Positions 44,501 through 53,284 of a stretch of DNA of 59,539 nt are shown here, one piece after another. Made by a program: the position numbers and the translations under genes. The notes beneath the pieces were generated by a model that searched no databases, was not told where the DNA came from, and saw only the letters and a program-made list of their open reading frames with translations. Origin of the DNA: Chloroflexota bacterium (GTDB taxonomy: Bacteria > Chloroflexota > Anaerolineae > Anaerolineales > UBA4823); NCBI GenBank assembly GCA_029557965.1, contig JAKQIM010000052.1, positions 1-59,539 on the forward strand, written 5' to 3'. Position 1 is the stretch's first letter. Every line of letters starts with the position of its first letter.

Positions 44501-47161
44501 CGTGCGGGTGATGTCATTCAGCAGGGCAAGCTGCCGTCCGTGGGCTTCAGCAGCCTGGAAGAGGCGTACGTTCTGTAATGCCAGGGCGGCATCATCCGCA
44601 AAGGCCGTCAGGATACGGCGGTCGCTCTCGTCGAACGCGTCCAGGTCCGGGCTTTCTAGGTTGATGGCGCCGATGACCTCGCCGCCCACTCGCAAAGGCA
44701 GCACCAGCTCAGAACGAATATCGGGCGAGGCAGGCAAATAGCGGCTGTCTTGCGATACATCGGCCGCATAAACGATTTCGGCATGGCTTGCGGCATAGGC
44801 AACCAACCCCGGACCCTTCAGCGGCAGAGAAGTACTCTCAAGCTTGAGCGCCCCGCTTTGGGCCAGCAAGCGTAAGACCTCTTCTTCGGTATCGCGCTCA
44901 AAAACTTCACAGTAAGCAAACTCAAAATCATGGGTCACCGTCAGGGCAACTTGTTGGGCTACGGATTGGAGATTGCCCCCCAGTGTCAGCAGTTGGCTGG
45001 AAGCCCGGTACAAAGTGGATAGCTCGCGGGCATCTTGTTGGGTCTGCGTGTATAACCGTGCCCGATCGAGTGCCAGGGCTGCCTGGCGCGCCAGGGCGGT
45101 TGCTAGATCGATTTCTTGTGCGCTGAAACTGTGCGCTTTGGTGGTGTAATCCAGGTATAGAACACCGGTGAAGCGATCCTGGTAGATGATCGGCACCGCC
45201 AGCAGGGATTGGATATTGAAGGTTTGTACCAGCTCATCCGGCAGCAGGGGAGATGTCTCTGCGTTGGTGATGGCAATGGCCTGTTTGCGGTCTTGCAATT
45301 CTTGGATGAGCCGCACTTGCTCAATGGGCAAGCTCAGGTGGGCAAATTCCTCCAACTGTGTATCGTTGAGATGCATCTTGGTCGGATCATCTGGTTCTGG
45401 CATTGCCGGGAGCAGGGTGTTGGTTTTTTCGTTTTTCAGGAAGATGCTCACACGATCCACCGGAAGCAGGCTGCGTGCCGCCAACACCACCCGGTCTAAC
45501 ACCTGTTCTACGTCCATCGTAGAGCCGATCATCTCAGATAGATCGAGCAGGGTTCGGATGACATCTGCCCAGTGGCGCACTTCTTCTTCCGCGCGCTTGC
45601 GCTGCAAGACGGCCCCAATGGCATTGGCGGCCGCTCGCAGGGCATCTACCTCCACGGCCGTCCACTGCCGCTCGGCCCAGCAGTCATCGAAACCAATGAA
45701 ACCCCACCAGCGCTTCTCAATGAAAATGGGGACGGCAATGATGGATTTGATCTCCTGAGAAGCCAGGGCCTCCTGTTCGCTGGGCGGGAACTGCCGTACC
45801 GCTCCGTAAAGCACTTTTCCGCGTCCCATGATCTCAACCCAGCGCGAAAATCCGGTTTCAATCAGCGATTGGTTTTGCAACTGTGGATTGACAATGCGCG
45901 GCCGGATGCCCCAGGCAGTCCATTCATGTCTCAGGCTGGTGCGCAGTTGCCCCGCTGTATCAATGTAATTCTCAGATAAGTAAACGCGGCTGACCTTGCT
46001 GGCATCTCCCAGGCGCTGCAAGACCTCTTGGATGTTCTGCTCCCAATCGGTGCTCCTCAAGAACTGTTCGGCTGCAAACCCGATCGCTTCTAGCACGTTA
46101 TCGCGCCGCCGCAGGGCCTCTTCGGCGAGCTTCTGGCGCGAGATGTCGCGCATCACCACCAGCCGCCCGGCCAGGTGATTGTGACGGTCTAGCAAGGAAG
46201 AAATGCGAACATCGAAGTGGCGCGGCCCATCAGGCGATTTAATGATCACCTCTTTGACCATCTCCACCCGTCCCAGGGGCAGGGTCATCTCGCCGGGCCA
46301 GGCGCTCCAAACTTTCTCGATCGTATCGCCGACGAGAGGGGCTTCATTGCCAATGATGCCGCGGGCAGCCTGGTTTAAATCTACAATGCGGTTTTGATTG
46401 TCCAACATGATCACCCCGTCGCTCATGTTATCCAACACAGCATCGCGTGCCAGGGGGATGATATCCAGCAGGCGCAGGCGCACGAGTGCCAGGGTCAACA
46501 ACATGCCCGCCAGGGTCAGGGTGAAGGGGTTATTTTGCACCGGGCCAAACAGCCGCACGCCAAAAACATCCAACAGGCCGCCGGTTGTGGCGATCAATAC
46601 CCCCAGCAAAATCAACAAGCTTTGAGAGTGGAATAGAACTTTCTGTTTGATGAAGGAGCGCACCAGGCGAGCCGTGCCGATGCCGGTCATTGCCAGGGCG
46701 TACAACAGGTGAAACAGGCCCCAATAGCCCAATTGGGTTAGCAAGACCGGCGCACTGTGGCCCATTTCCAATGCCATATTGCGCCAAACCAGGGAGTGAA
46801 AGATATCATTGGTTGAGGCCAGCGCCAGCCCAATTGCTGGCTCTAATAAGAGCAGGGCCAGGTTGCGGCGCATCAACCCCTGCACCCGTCCCCCGTATTC
46901 CATGCAAAAGGCGAACCACAGGGTGGGTAACAGCGCAACCGGAATGTATTGGAGCTTAATGGCTAAGAGCTTGATCGGCAGGCTGGCTGTATTGATCTCT
47001 AGGATCTGCATCAACAGCCAAAAGCATACCCCTAACATGAAGGTGGTCAGGTGCACCGTGCGCAGCGCTGAACGGCGCTCCCATGACAGCAAGGCCAGTG
47101 CGGCTGCCAGAACGGCCGCCACCAGCAAAGGTACTGTCCATGGGGTATAAGACCAGGCCAT
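41555..47161 (-). CDS. Giant 7TM-PAS-GAF(x8)-GGDEF diguanylate cyclase
   Basis: 1,868 residues. The first 230 form about seven membrane helices of the histidine-kinase N-terminal 7TM type; a PAS domain (MSDGVIMLDNQNRIVDLNQAA) follows. I count eight GAF domains, recognised from repeated lead-ins such as RVVPFDSASVQLL and VQQLDALRATAADISAEL. The C-terminal catalytic domain has DPLTGLFNRRGFF and RYGGEEIVI: the usual GGDEF/GGEEF reads GGEEI. An RxxD inhibitory site (RDVD) lies five residues before it. The likely product is cyclic di-GMP (EC 2.7.7.65) with feedback inhibition. Eight ligand-binding modules on one chain are unusual. The start ATG lacks a clear ribosome-binding site. Confidence 0.88.
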   Translation of the reverse strand: MAWSYTPWTVPLLVAAVLAAALALLSWERRSALRTVHLTTFMLGVCFWLLMQILEINTASLPIKLLAIKLQYIPVALLPTLWFAFCMEYGGRVQGLMRRNLALLLLEPAIGLALASTNDIFHSLVWRNMALEMGHSAPVLLTQLGYWGLFHLLYALAMTGIGTARLVRSFIKQKVLFHSQSLLILLGVLIATTGGLLDVFGVRLFGPVQNNPFTLTLAGMLLTLALVRLRLLDIIPLARDAVLDNMSDGVIMLDNQNRIVDLNQAARGIIGNEAPLVGDTIEKVWSAWPGEMTLPLGRVEMVKEVIIKSPDGPRHFDVRISSLLDRHNHLAGRLVVMRDISRQKLAEEALRRRDNVLEAIGFAAEQFLRSTDWEQNIQEVLQRLGDASKVSRVYLSENYIDTAGQLRTSLRHEWTAWGIRPRIVNPQLQNQSLIETGFSRWVEIMGRGKVLYGAVRQFPPSEQEALASQEIKSIIAVPIFIEKRWWGFIGFDDCWAERQWTAVEVDALRAAANAIGAVLQRKRAEEEVRHWADVIRTLLDLSEMIGSTMDVEQVLDRVVLAARSLLPVDRVSIFLKNEKTNTLLPAMPEPDDPTKMHLNDTQLEEFAHLSLPIEQVRLIQELQDRKQAIAITNAETSPLLPDELVQTFNIQSLLAVPIIYQDRFTGVLYLDYTTKAHSFSAQEIDLATALARQAALALDRARLYTQTQQDARELSTLYRASSQLLTLGGNLQSVAQQVALTVTHDFEFAYCEVFERDTEEEVLRLLAQSGALKLESTSLPLKGPGLVAYAASHAEIVYAADVSQDSRYLPASPDIRSELVLPLRVGGEVIGAINLESPDLDAFDESDRRILTAFADDAALALQNVRLFQAAEAHGRQLALLNDITRTAISVSDFSDMLQALADQMSNLINSDDCYINLWNEELQRILPGAASGKMQHAYPEMIFNIGKETITNAVLETGKPVVIEDALQTPHISQRLAQEISLRSALALPLIAGEKKLGSVLFGFQQPHRFTRREISLCDQVAAQVSLAIAEAWSLDLAQRRAQEADNLRQATAAIASSLDLRQVLDNIMVHLEQVVPFDSACVFLLEGISLRAVAGRGLENPEEVIGKVYLVDELFESVQNRATPLILANAQENPFFQNWGNSYYIKGWMGVPLHGRGMTIGLLTLDSRQENAFDERSANLAQAFASQAAVAIENSQLFERSRQRAQEAETLRQAGAIVASTLKQDEAMKLIMEQLERVVPFDSASVQLLRNGYLEIVGGVGWPTPQKVIGMHFPIPGPNPNTQVIESRQPYILGNVGEDFPEFELIKIRSWLGVPLIVRERVVGMLSIDSYQPNRYTPDHARLAVAFADQVAIVMENARLFAAEQERVQQLDALRATAADISAELELGKLLQTILERAVSLLEAAGGELGLYHDDQNTIEIVASYNMGHDFTGVQMRMGEGAMGRTAESLQPLIIQNYSDWSGRSQQYDEGSWHTVMVTPLTVGGRLVGVIGMTASDPLRNFDSSDLQLLTLFAQQAAVAVENARLYQDARQAAERRAILHRVSQEVVSASFDPEQIYGAVHEAASQLMPAEAFVITLVDEAHSEVEAVYLIDRGGRNPNTRMPIDKGLSGRVIASGASIYIEDMEKEVGFDGVHFGEEDYTRSILAVPLRLGDRIIGMLSTQSYKANAYTTEDLYLMEMLAANTAIAIENTRLLKEVQWLAITDPLTGLFNRRGFFELGQREVERFRRFGRPFSAIMMDLDRFKQVNDTYGHAAGDQVLIGLTGRLRSKIRDVDVMGRYGGEEIVIILPETDIQGASLLAERLRSHVEKTPIDTDRGPIPITISLGVAEFKSSIPDLASLLDRADSAMYVAKQSGRNQVRLYTDE

Positions 47162-47271
47162 ATATGCCTATTTTGAATAATGCCCAGGCGAGCGATAAAT
47201 ATTTATTGCAACTTCTTTAAGTTTACCTATGTTTTTTGCTTTTGTCTATGCTCCGCCGCTTTGCAATACTG

Positions 47272-47308
47272 GCAGTGAGGCGCGGCGCATTCAGCCGCGC
47301 CTCACTGC
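47272..47308 (-). terminator. Hairpin terminator downstream of hutU
   Basis: Perfect arms of 15 bases (47272-47286 and 47294-47308) with a seven-base loop, 15 bases after the hutU stop and before the diguanylate cyclase start. GC-rich with no T-run. Confidence 0.65.
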
Positions 47309-47323
47309 AAACCCTTACTTCAG

Positions 47324-48979
47324 CTACTTGAGCATTGGCATCTTGATGCCGTGCCGCCGAGCCGCTTGCACGGCGATCTCATAGCCGGCATCGGCGTGGC
47401 GCACCACACCCATGCCCGGGTCCGAGGTTAAAACGCATTCCAGGCGCCGGGCCGCCTCAGGCGTGCCGTCTGCCACGATCACCTGCCCGGCGTGCTGGCT
47501 GTAGCCAATGCCCACGCCGCCGCCGTGATGGAAAGAGACCCACGTAGCGCCGCCCACTGCATTGACCAGGGCGTTCAAAATCGGCCAGTCGCTGACGGCA
47601 TCGGTGCCGTCTTTCATTGCCTCGGTCTCGCGGTTGGGCGAGGCAACTGAGCCGGCATCCAGGTGATCGCGGCCGATCACAATCGGGGCCTTGACCACGC
47701 CTTCGGCAACCAGGTTGTTGAACATCAGGCCGGCTTCGGCGCGCTCGCCGTAGCCCAACCAACAGATGCGCGAGGGCAGGCCCTGGAAAGGCACCTTCTC
47801 GCGTGCCATCTTCAGCCAGCGGTGCAGGTGAGCATCATCGGGGAACAATTCCATGATGGCTTCATCGGTGCGGTAAATATCTTCTGGGTCGCCCGAAAGC
47901 GCCACCCAGCGGAACGGCCCTTTGCCCTCGCAGAACAATGGGCGAATATAGGCCGGGACAAACCCTGGGAAGTTGAAAGCATCTTTCACGCCGTGATCGA
48001 AGGCGCGCTGGCGGATGTTGTTGCCGTAATCGAAGACCTCGGCGCCGCGGCGCTGGAACTCCAGCATGGCCTCTACCTGGCGGGCCATGGATGGAATCGA
48101 GCGGTGGGCATATTCTTTGGGGTCACTTTGGCGCAGCGCATTCGCCTCTTCCACGTTCAGGCCTTCAGGCACGTACATCAAGACGTCGTGGGCAGGCGTC
48201 TGATCGGTGACCACGTCGGGAATCACGTTGTACTTATACAACAGCTCAGGATAGATTTCGGCCGCGTTGCCCACCAGGCCGATCGATTTTGGCTGTTCTT
48301 TATCCCGGCACTCTTCCACCAGGGTCATGGCTTCTTCCAGGTTATCGACCACCACGTCCACATAGCCGATCTCCTGGCGGCGCTTGGCACGCGCCGGATC
48401 TACCTCTACCACCAGGCCAATCCCCTCGTTCATGGTGATTGCCAGGGGCTGGGCGCCGCCCATGCCTCCCAGGCCGGCGGTCAGCGTGAGCTTGCCCTTG
48501 AGCGAGCCCCAACCGCGCTGCTGGGCCAACGAGCCGAGGGTTTCGTATGTGCCCTGCAAGATGCCTTGTGTGCCAATATAGATCCACGAACCGGCTGTCA
48601 TCTGCCCATACATGATCAAGCCCTTGGCTGCCAGCGCATCGAAATGCTGCTGGGTTGCCCAGTGCGGCACCAGGTTCGAGTTCGCAATCAATACGCGGGG
48701 CGCGTCGGCGTGTGTCTTGAATACAACCACCGGTTTGCCAGACTGCACGAGAAGAGTCTCGTCATTTTCCAGCTCTTTTAGCGCTTCCAGGATCGCATCG
48801 AAGGCCTCCCAACTGCGGGCAGCCTGGCCTCGCCCGCCGTAAACCACCAGGTCTTGGGGGCGCTCAGCCACTTCAGGATCCAGGTTGTTCTGGATCATGC
48901 GGTAAGCGGCCTCGGTGAGCCAGGATTTACAGGTGAGTTGGGTGCCGCGTGGGGCGCGTACTGTACGTGGACCAGACAT
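47324..48979 (-). CDS. hutU: Urocanate hydratase
   Basis: 551 residues, full length. It converts urocanate to imidazolonepropionate in histidine breakdown (EC 4.2.1.49), using tightly bound NAD+. The conserved [26 protein letters not shown] start, the [14 protein letters not shown] dinucleotide region and [16 protein letters not shown] with YSQHAGQV near the C-terminus are present. ATG 48979 has AAGGAG 7 bases upstream. No hutH, hutI or hutG is in this window, so the rest of the pathway must lie elsewhere. Confidence 0.95.
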   Translation of the reverse strand: MSGPRTVRAPRGTQLTCKSWLTEAAYRMIQNNLDPEVAERPQDLVVYGGRGQAARSWEAFDAILEALKELENDETLLVQSGKPVVVFKTHADAPRVLIANSNLVPHWATQQHFDALAAKGLIMYGQMTAGSWIYIGTQGILQGTYETLGSLAQQRGWGSLKGKLTLTAGLGGMGGAQPLAITMNEGIGLVVEVDPARAKRRQEIGYVDVVVDNLEEAMTLVEECRDKEQPKSIGLVGNAAEIYPELLYKYNVIPDVVTDQTPAHDVLMYVPEGLNVEEANALRQSDPKEYAHRSIPSMARQVEAMLEFQRRGAEVFDYGNNIRQRAFDHGVKDAFNFPGFVPAYIRPLFCEGKGPFRWVALSGDPEDIYRTDEAIMELFPDDAHLHRWLKMAREKVPFQGLPSRICWLGYGERAEAGLMFNNLVAEGVVKAPIVIGRDHLDAGSVASPNRETEAMKDGTDAVSDWPILNALVNAVGGATWVSFHHGGGVGIGYSQHAGQVIVADGTPEAARRLECVLTSDPGMGVVRHADAGYEIAVQAARRHGIKMPMLK

Positions 48980-49029
48980 AGATTCGCTCCTTGATCATGT
49001 TAGGTTGAAAATAAAACCCCTCCAGGTGG

Positions 49030-49057
49030 ATTATACCAAGAGGGGCTGTGACGACAA
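49030..49057 (-). promoter_or_regulatory. Promoter of hutU
   Basis: Minus strand: TTGTCG (49057-49052), 16 bases, TATAAT (49035-49030). It lies just past the end of the Rrf2 gene, giving hutU its own start with a leader of about 45 bases. Confidence 0.6.
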
Positions 49058-49104
49058 GTATTGGGTGCAACCAAAAGTCTGCAAAGGGATGGTATAGAGC
49101 TTGC

Positions 49105-49524
49105 TTAATCGGCTGCAGTGGGTAACAATGAAAGCAAGTGGGCAAAGTTGGTTTTGCTCAGGCGCTCGACCAGCTCATGTTGGGCGTCGCACCACACCGG
49201 TTTCATCGGGCAATCATCGCCGAACATGCATCCGCCGTTATCGCCTACGCATTCGTTCAGCAGGATGGGCCCGTCGATGGCTTCAACAACATCCAATAAA
49301 GAAATCTCTTCTGGGGGCCTGGCGAGGGATACGCCGCCGCGCGCCCCGCGTGAAGTTTGCAGAAGGCCAGCTACTGAAAGCTGTGAGACAATCTTGGCTA
49401 AGAAAGAGGGGGGAATTTGTTTTTCTTGGGCAATTTGGCTGGTAGCTGCCCGGCGCTCAGGCCCTAACTGCGCCAGGTACACCATGGCCCGCACTGCATA
49501 GTCGGCCTGTCGTGTAATTTGCAT
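49105..49524 (-). CDS. Rrf2-family Fe-S type transcriptional regulator
   Basis: 139 residues. The winged helix (ITRQADYAVRAMVYLAQL, IPPSFLAKIVSQLSVAGLL) is followed by a cysteine cluster C92-x6-C99-x5-C105 with C112, the arrangement used by IscR/NsrR-type regulators to hold a 2Fe-2S or 4Fe-4S cluster that senses cluster status, NO or redox state. No isc or suf genes are in the window, so the regulon is unclear; the divergent ugd and the downstream hutU are possible targets. Autoregulation is suggested by the palindrome at its promoter. Confidence 0.85.
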   Translation of the reverse strand: MQITRQADYAVRAMVYLAQLGPERRAATSQIAQEKQIPPSFLAKIVSQLSVAGLLQTSRGARGGVSLARPPEEISLLDVVEAIDGPILLNECVGDNGGCMFGDDCPMKPVWCDAQHELVERLSKTNFAHLLSLLPTAAD

Positions 49525-49554
49525 CGTTGACTCCCTTGTTATTTCGGTGATATT

Positions 49555-49602
49555 GATAAAAATTATCCCTTATATTTTAGGTGCTTTTTACCTTGTTCTC
49601 AA
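49555..49602 (-). promoter_or_regulatory. Promoter and putative operator of the Rrf2 gene
   Basis: Minus strand: TTGAGA (49602-49597), 17 bases, TAAAAT (49579-49574). The palindrome GATAA-AAA-TTATC (49555-49567) covers the expected start site. Its place, size and AT-rich character fit Rrf2-type autorepression. Confidence 0.55.
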
Positions 49603-49783
49603 GTGACAGAGGTCATTCGCAATATATGACGGTCATCCTTTAGAAAGTAAAACGTTCCAGGGATGATTTTATGATAAGATTGTGCGTGTTTTCTCGATCA
49701 CCAGTGCCGGGCGGCGCGGGCTTTATTTATATTTGCTTGCAGCACCCTGCACATATTGTTTCAAACGGAGGTTTGATCATACT

Positions 49784-51094
49784 ATGAAACAGATCTGTGT
49801 TGTTGGTGTGGGATACGTTGGCCTGGTAACGGCAGCTTGCTTTGCAGATCTTGGCAATCGGGTGATTGCGCTGGATGTTAATGAAGAAAAGGTCAAGGGC
49901 CTGCAGAAGGGCATCATGCCGATTTTTGAACCCGGGCTAAAAGAAATCGTTGAACGCAATGTCAATAGCAAGCGCCTGACGTTCAGCACCTCATACCCCG
50001 AGGCGCTCAAAGGCACCGAGTTTGCCTTCATCGGCGTAGGCACCCCCTCAGGGGTTGATGGCGAAGCCGACTTGCAGTATGTGGAAGCCTCGGCGCGCGC
50101 TATCGCCGAGAATATGAGCGCCCCCCTGATCATCATCAACAAGTCCACCGTGCCGGTAGGCACCGGCGATTGGGTGGCGGATATCGTGCAGAAGCACCAA
50201 CCGCACTCCATTCCTTTCTGGGTGGTCTCTTGCCCCGAATTCTTGCGTGAGGGTTCGGCCATCGCCGATTTCATGCAGCCGCACCGCACCGTGCTCGGCT
50301 CGATGGATCGCGATGCCGCCGAAAAGGTGGCCCAGCTTCACCTGCCGCTGCGCGCCCCCATCGTCATCACCGACCTGCGCACCGCCGAGATGATCAAGTA
50401 CGCCTCCAATGCCTTCCTGGCGACCAAGATTTCCTTCATCAACGAAATCGCCACCATTTGCGAGGCCCTGGGCGCAGATGTAAAAGAGGTGGCTGTGGGC
50501 ATGGGGTACGATGCTAGGATTGGTAAACAATTCTTGGATGCCGGCCTGGGCTATGGCGGCTCTTGCTTCCCCAAAGACGTGAAGGCCTTGGCTTACATGG
50601 CGGCTGAGAAAGGCCGCCACCCCCAGCTTTTGAACGCCGTGATGGAGATCAATGATGATCAACGCCTCAAGGCGATCAACATCTTGAAAGAGATGACCGG
50701 TGACTTGAAAGGCAAGACCATTGGCTTGCTGGGCCTATCCTTCAAGCCCAATACCGATGACATGCGCGATGCCCCTGCCATCACCATTGCCCAGCGTTTG
50801 CAGGCCGAAGGCGCCACTGTGCGCGCCTATGACCCCGTGTCGATGGAAGTGGCCCGCCCGCTGATGCCTGGTGTTGAAATGAAGGATGACCCTTACAGCA
50901 TGGCTGAGGGCTGCGACGCCCTGATGATCATCACCGAGTGGAACGAGTTCAAGCAACTCGACCGCCCGCGTCTGCGCCAATTGATGCACAAGCCGGTCAT
51001 CTTCGACGGCCGCAACATCTATGAGCCCGATGACATGGCCAAGATCGGTTTCGTTTACCGCGGCGTTGGCCGCGGCTACGCTTTCTCGCGCTAA
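49784..51094 (+). CDS. ugd: UDP-glucose 6-dehydrogenase
   Basis: 436 residues from ATG 49784; GGAGG lies 12 bases upstream, a rather long spacing. It oxidises UDP-glucose to UDP-glucuronate with two NAD+ (EC 1.1.1.22), supplying exopolysaccharide and envelope glycan synthesis. Rossmann motif [18 protein letters not shown]205 in [14 protein letters not shown], and the catalytic C261 in [10 protein letters not shown] are present, with the full C-terminal domain. The 258-base upstream region is shared with the Rrf2 gene; I see a weak TATGAT at 49670-49675 that would give a leader of about 100 bases. Confidence 0.95.
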   Translation: MKQICVVGVGYVGLVTAACFADLGNRVIALDVNEEKVKGLQKGIMPIFEPGLKEIVERNVNSKRLTFSTSYPEALKGTEFAFIGVGTPSGVDGEADLQYVEASARAIAENMSAPLIIINKSTVPVGTGDWVADIVQKHQPHSIPFWVVSCPEFLREGSAIADFMQPHRTVLGSMDRDAAEKVAQLHLPLRAPIVITDLRTAEMIKYASNAFLATKISFINEIATICEALGADVKEVAVGMGYDARIGKQFLDAGLGYGGSCFPKDVKALAYMAAEKGRHPQLLNAVMEINDDQRLKAINILKEMTGDLKGKTIGLLGLSFKPNTDDMRDAPAITIAQRLQAEGATVRAYDPVSMEVARPLMPGVEMKDDPYSMAEGCDALMIITEWNEFKQLDRPRLRQLMHKPVIFDGRNIYEPDDMAKIGFVYRGVGRGYAFSR

Positions 51095-51101
51095 CGAGGC
51101 A

Positions 51102-51143
51102 GAGGGCGTTTGGGCAGTGCTGCAGCACTGCCCAAACGCCCTC
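51102..51143. terminator. 42-bp perfect palindrome after ugd
   Basis: Two 21-base arms with no loop, beginning 8 bases after the ugd stop and ending 10 bases before the next gene. Followed by GCATTTT. The central bases are GTGCTGCAGCAC. A terminator or a stem limiting read-through into the methyltransferase gene. Confidence 0.75.
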
Positions 51144-51152
51144 GCATTTTAA

Positions 51153-52046
51153 ATGTCCGATTCAACTCCCCCTGTTTGCAGTTACGAAGGCTCTGATTAC
51201 CAGACCAGTTTTTGGGAGCACGGCGGCCGCGCCTACGAAGACCAGGCCGAAGCCGTGGCCCTGCGCCGCTTGCTGCCCGCCAGCGGAAAGCTTCTGTTAG
51301 AGCTGGGGGCTGGGGCAGGGCGCAACACGCCGCGTTACCAGGGCTTCGAGCGGGTTGTGCTGTTGGATTATTCGCTGACCCAGCTCCAGCAGGCCGCTCA
51401 GCGCCTGGGATTCTCTGAGCGTTACCTTTTCGTGGCGGCAGATGTTTACCGCCTGCCCTTTGTCAACGGCCTCTTTGATGCTGCCACCATGATCCGCACC
51501 CTGCACCATATGGCAGATGCCCCCCTGGCGTTGCGCCAGGTGCGGCGCGTGATGCAGCCGGGGGCAACCTTCATCCTGGAATATGCCAATAAGCAGAATG
51601 TCAAGGCTATTTTGCGCTATTTGCTGCGCCGCCAGGATTGGAGCCCCTTTACGCCAGAGCCGGTGGAGTTTGCGGCCCTCAATTTTGATTTTCATCCGCG
51701 TGCAGTGCGCGGCTGGCTGAAGGAAAGCGGCTTTGACTTGCGGCGCACGCTGACCGTCTCGCATTTTCGCATGCCAGCCCTGAAGCGTTTTATGCCCCTG
51801 CGCTTGTTGGTGGGCCTGGACAGCCTGGCGCAGTTGACCGGCAACTGGTGGCAGCTCAGCCCCAGCGTCTTCACCCGCAGCCAGGCGCTGGGTGAGACAG
51901 CCCCTGCCGCGCCGGGAGCTTTCTTCCAATGCCCGGCATGCGGCGGCGCGCTGGAAACGCTCCCCAAAGCGCTGGTTTGTAGCGGCTGTGGCAAGCGTTG
52001 GGCAATTCAGGACGGAATTTACGATTTCCGCCAGCCTGTGGCGTAG
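51153..52046 (+). CDS. SAM-dependent methyltransferase with C-terminal zinc ribbon
   Basis: 297 residues. The class I methyltransferase core has LLELGAGAGRNTPRY (SAM loop), VVLLDYS, and AADVYRLPFVNGLFDAAT. The last 40 residues form a C260-x2-C263...C276-x2-C279 zinc ribbon (QCPACGG, VCSGCGKRW) resembling Trm112-like modules, which elsewhere act as partners of methyltransferases; here it is fused at the C-terminus. The arrangement suggests a small-molecule or lipid/RNA methyltransferase, but no substrate can be named. It is convergent with the next methyltransferase gene, 39 bases away. Confidence 0.8.
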   Translation: MSDSTPPVCSYEGSDYQTSFWEHGGRAYEDQAEAVALRRLLPASGKLLLELGAGAGRNTPRYQGFERVVLLDYSLTQLQQAAQRLGFSERYLFVAADVYRLPFVNGLFDAATMIRTLHHMADAPLALRQVRRVMQPGATFILEYANKQNVKAILRYLLRRQDWSPFTPEPVEFAALNFDFHPRAVRGWLKESGFDLRRTLTVSHFRMPALKRFMPLRLLVGLDSLAQLTGNWWQLSPSVFTRSQALGETAPAAPGAFFQCPACGGALETLPKALVCSGCGKRWAIQDGIYDFRQPVA

Positions 52047-52085
52047 TGCCTGGGCTGATATAGATTTTTCTGCGTCTCAGCGAAT

Positions 52086-52838
52086 CTAAGCTACCTTCTC
52101 GATCACCCAGAAGTGTGACAGGCCCAAGCCCCTCAGCGGCGTGCGCTCCAGTGCCTGCAGCACGCCCCGTAGGGCTTTGCCCAACGCGGGGCGGCGGGCA
52201 ATGATGTTGTCGTAAGCTCCGAAGATCACGGTTCGCTCAACAATACGCACAGCCAGCCCAGCAAAGAGCTTTTTCAGATCACCCGCGCTGTAAACTCGCA
52301 CATGCGGGGCCAGCCGGTCTCGCCAGCGGCGCGGCAGGTAATTGACCAGGGGGATGTTGCCAAAGCGGTAGCGCCCGCGCCAGTAAATGCCGTGTGTTTC
52401 AAAGGGGTAGCCGCGGTTGGGCACAAATAGCGCAATGCGCCCGCCTGGCTTGAGCACGCGCACCATCTCTTCCACCGCCAGGCGGTCATCTTGCACATGT
52501 TCGAGCACCTCGTGGCTGAGGATCATATCAAAGGATGCGCCCAGAAAGGGCAGGCCCTCTCCGGCCCCGTTGATGATGTGCGGCGAGCGTTCCCCGGCCT
52601 CGGCAGCCCGGGCATGGTCGTATTCCAGGCCTACCACCTGCCCGGTGTGCGGCGCCAGGCGCTCCACGTACATCCCCACCCCGCAGCCATTCTCCAGCAG
52701 GCGGCCTTTGGCACGTTCTCCAGCCGCCTGCAGCACCATCTGTAGACGGCGCTCTTGCCCGGCGCGCCAGACATAAGATGGCTCGCCACAGCGGGCTGCT
52801 TTATCCAGATCGCGGCCGCTGTTCACTTGATTACCCAT
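52086..52838 (-). CDS. Class I SAM-dependent methyltransferase
   Basis: 250 residues. SAM-binding LLENGCGVGMYVERL, acidic loop VVGLEYDHARA, and the post-motif FDMILSHEVLEHVQDDRLAVEEMVRVLKPGG in part are typical of UbiE/COQ5-like enzymes; the C-terminal part is family-specific (RYRFGNIPLVNYLPRRWR) and like those in glycan or lipid tailoring clusters. It overlaps the end of the PPOX gene by 16 bases and ends the ubiE-ubiX-PPOX unit. Substrate unknown. Confidence 0.8.
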   Translation of the reverse strand: MGNQVNSGRDLDKAARCGEPSYVWRAGQERRLQMVLQAAGERAKGRLLENGCGVGMYVERLAPHTGQVVGLEYDHARAAEAGERSPHIINGAGEGLPFLGASFDMILSHEVLEHVQDDRLAVEEMVRVLKPGGRIALFVPNRGYPFETHGIYWRGRYRFGNIPLVNYLPRRWRDRLAPHVRVYSAGDLKKLFAGLAVRIVERTVIFGAYDNIIARRPALGKALRGVLQALERTPLRGLGLSHFWVIEKVA

Positions 52839-53284
52839 TCTTGCTTAAAGCCAAAGCCTCGGGCATTGTCCACCAGCCTGAGCCAGGTGGGCGTGAAGGC
52901 ATACAGCGCATTGAGCGCCACGATTTGTTTGAGCATTGCCACAAAGGGAAACTTGGTCTTGTAACACTGCCAGGCCTTTTCCCAGGCTGGGCCTACTTCC
53001 AGGCGCTGCACCACACCGTGCATCTGCAGGCCGCGGATATTCTGCCAGCCTTCTGGCGCAGCCGGGTAGATGGCTGCTGCGGCCTGGGGGTTGGCTACCA
53101 GGTGGCGCCCGTGCAGGCTGTCTGGATCAGAGAGAAAGTATAAGCGCAGCCCGGCCTGGCCCTGGTTGAGCAGTGCTTCCAGCTCTTGGGTCGGCTCGGC
53201 CGCGTAGTAGACCGGCACGGCGTGCGGGCCTTCTGGCCCCTGGGTCGATAAGGTCATGGTTGAAACCAGAAAAAGATCATCCAT
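52823..53284 (-). CDS. Pyridoxamine 5'-phosphate oxidase-like flavin-binding protein
   Basis: 153 residues. VSTMTLSTQGPEGPHAVPVYYA, LYFLSDPDSLHGRHL and IRGLQMHGVV match the split-barrel PPOX fold that binds FMN or F420. These proteins include flavin reductases and uncharacterised oxidoreductases. It overlaps ubiX by 8 bases and the following methyltransferase by 16, so translation is coupled. UbiX makes a prenylated FMN, so a flavin-related role next to it is attractive but inferred. Confidence 0.78.
   Translation of the reverse strand: MDDLFLVSTMTLSTQGPEGPHAVPVYYAAEPTQELEALLNQGQAGLRLYFLSDPDSLHGRHLVANPQAAAAIYPAAPEGWQNIRGLQMHGVVQRLEVGPAWEKAWQCYKTKFPFVAMLKQIVALNALYAFTPTWLRLVDNARGFGFKQEWVIK

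Noticed and set aside
49682-49783. N-terminal extension of ugd from ATG/GTG near 49682
   Set aside because: The Rossmann fold starts right after ATG 49784, which has GGAGG upstream; the extension shows no family features.
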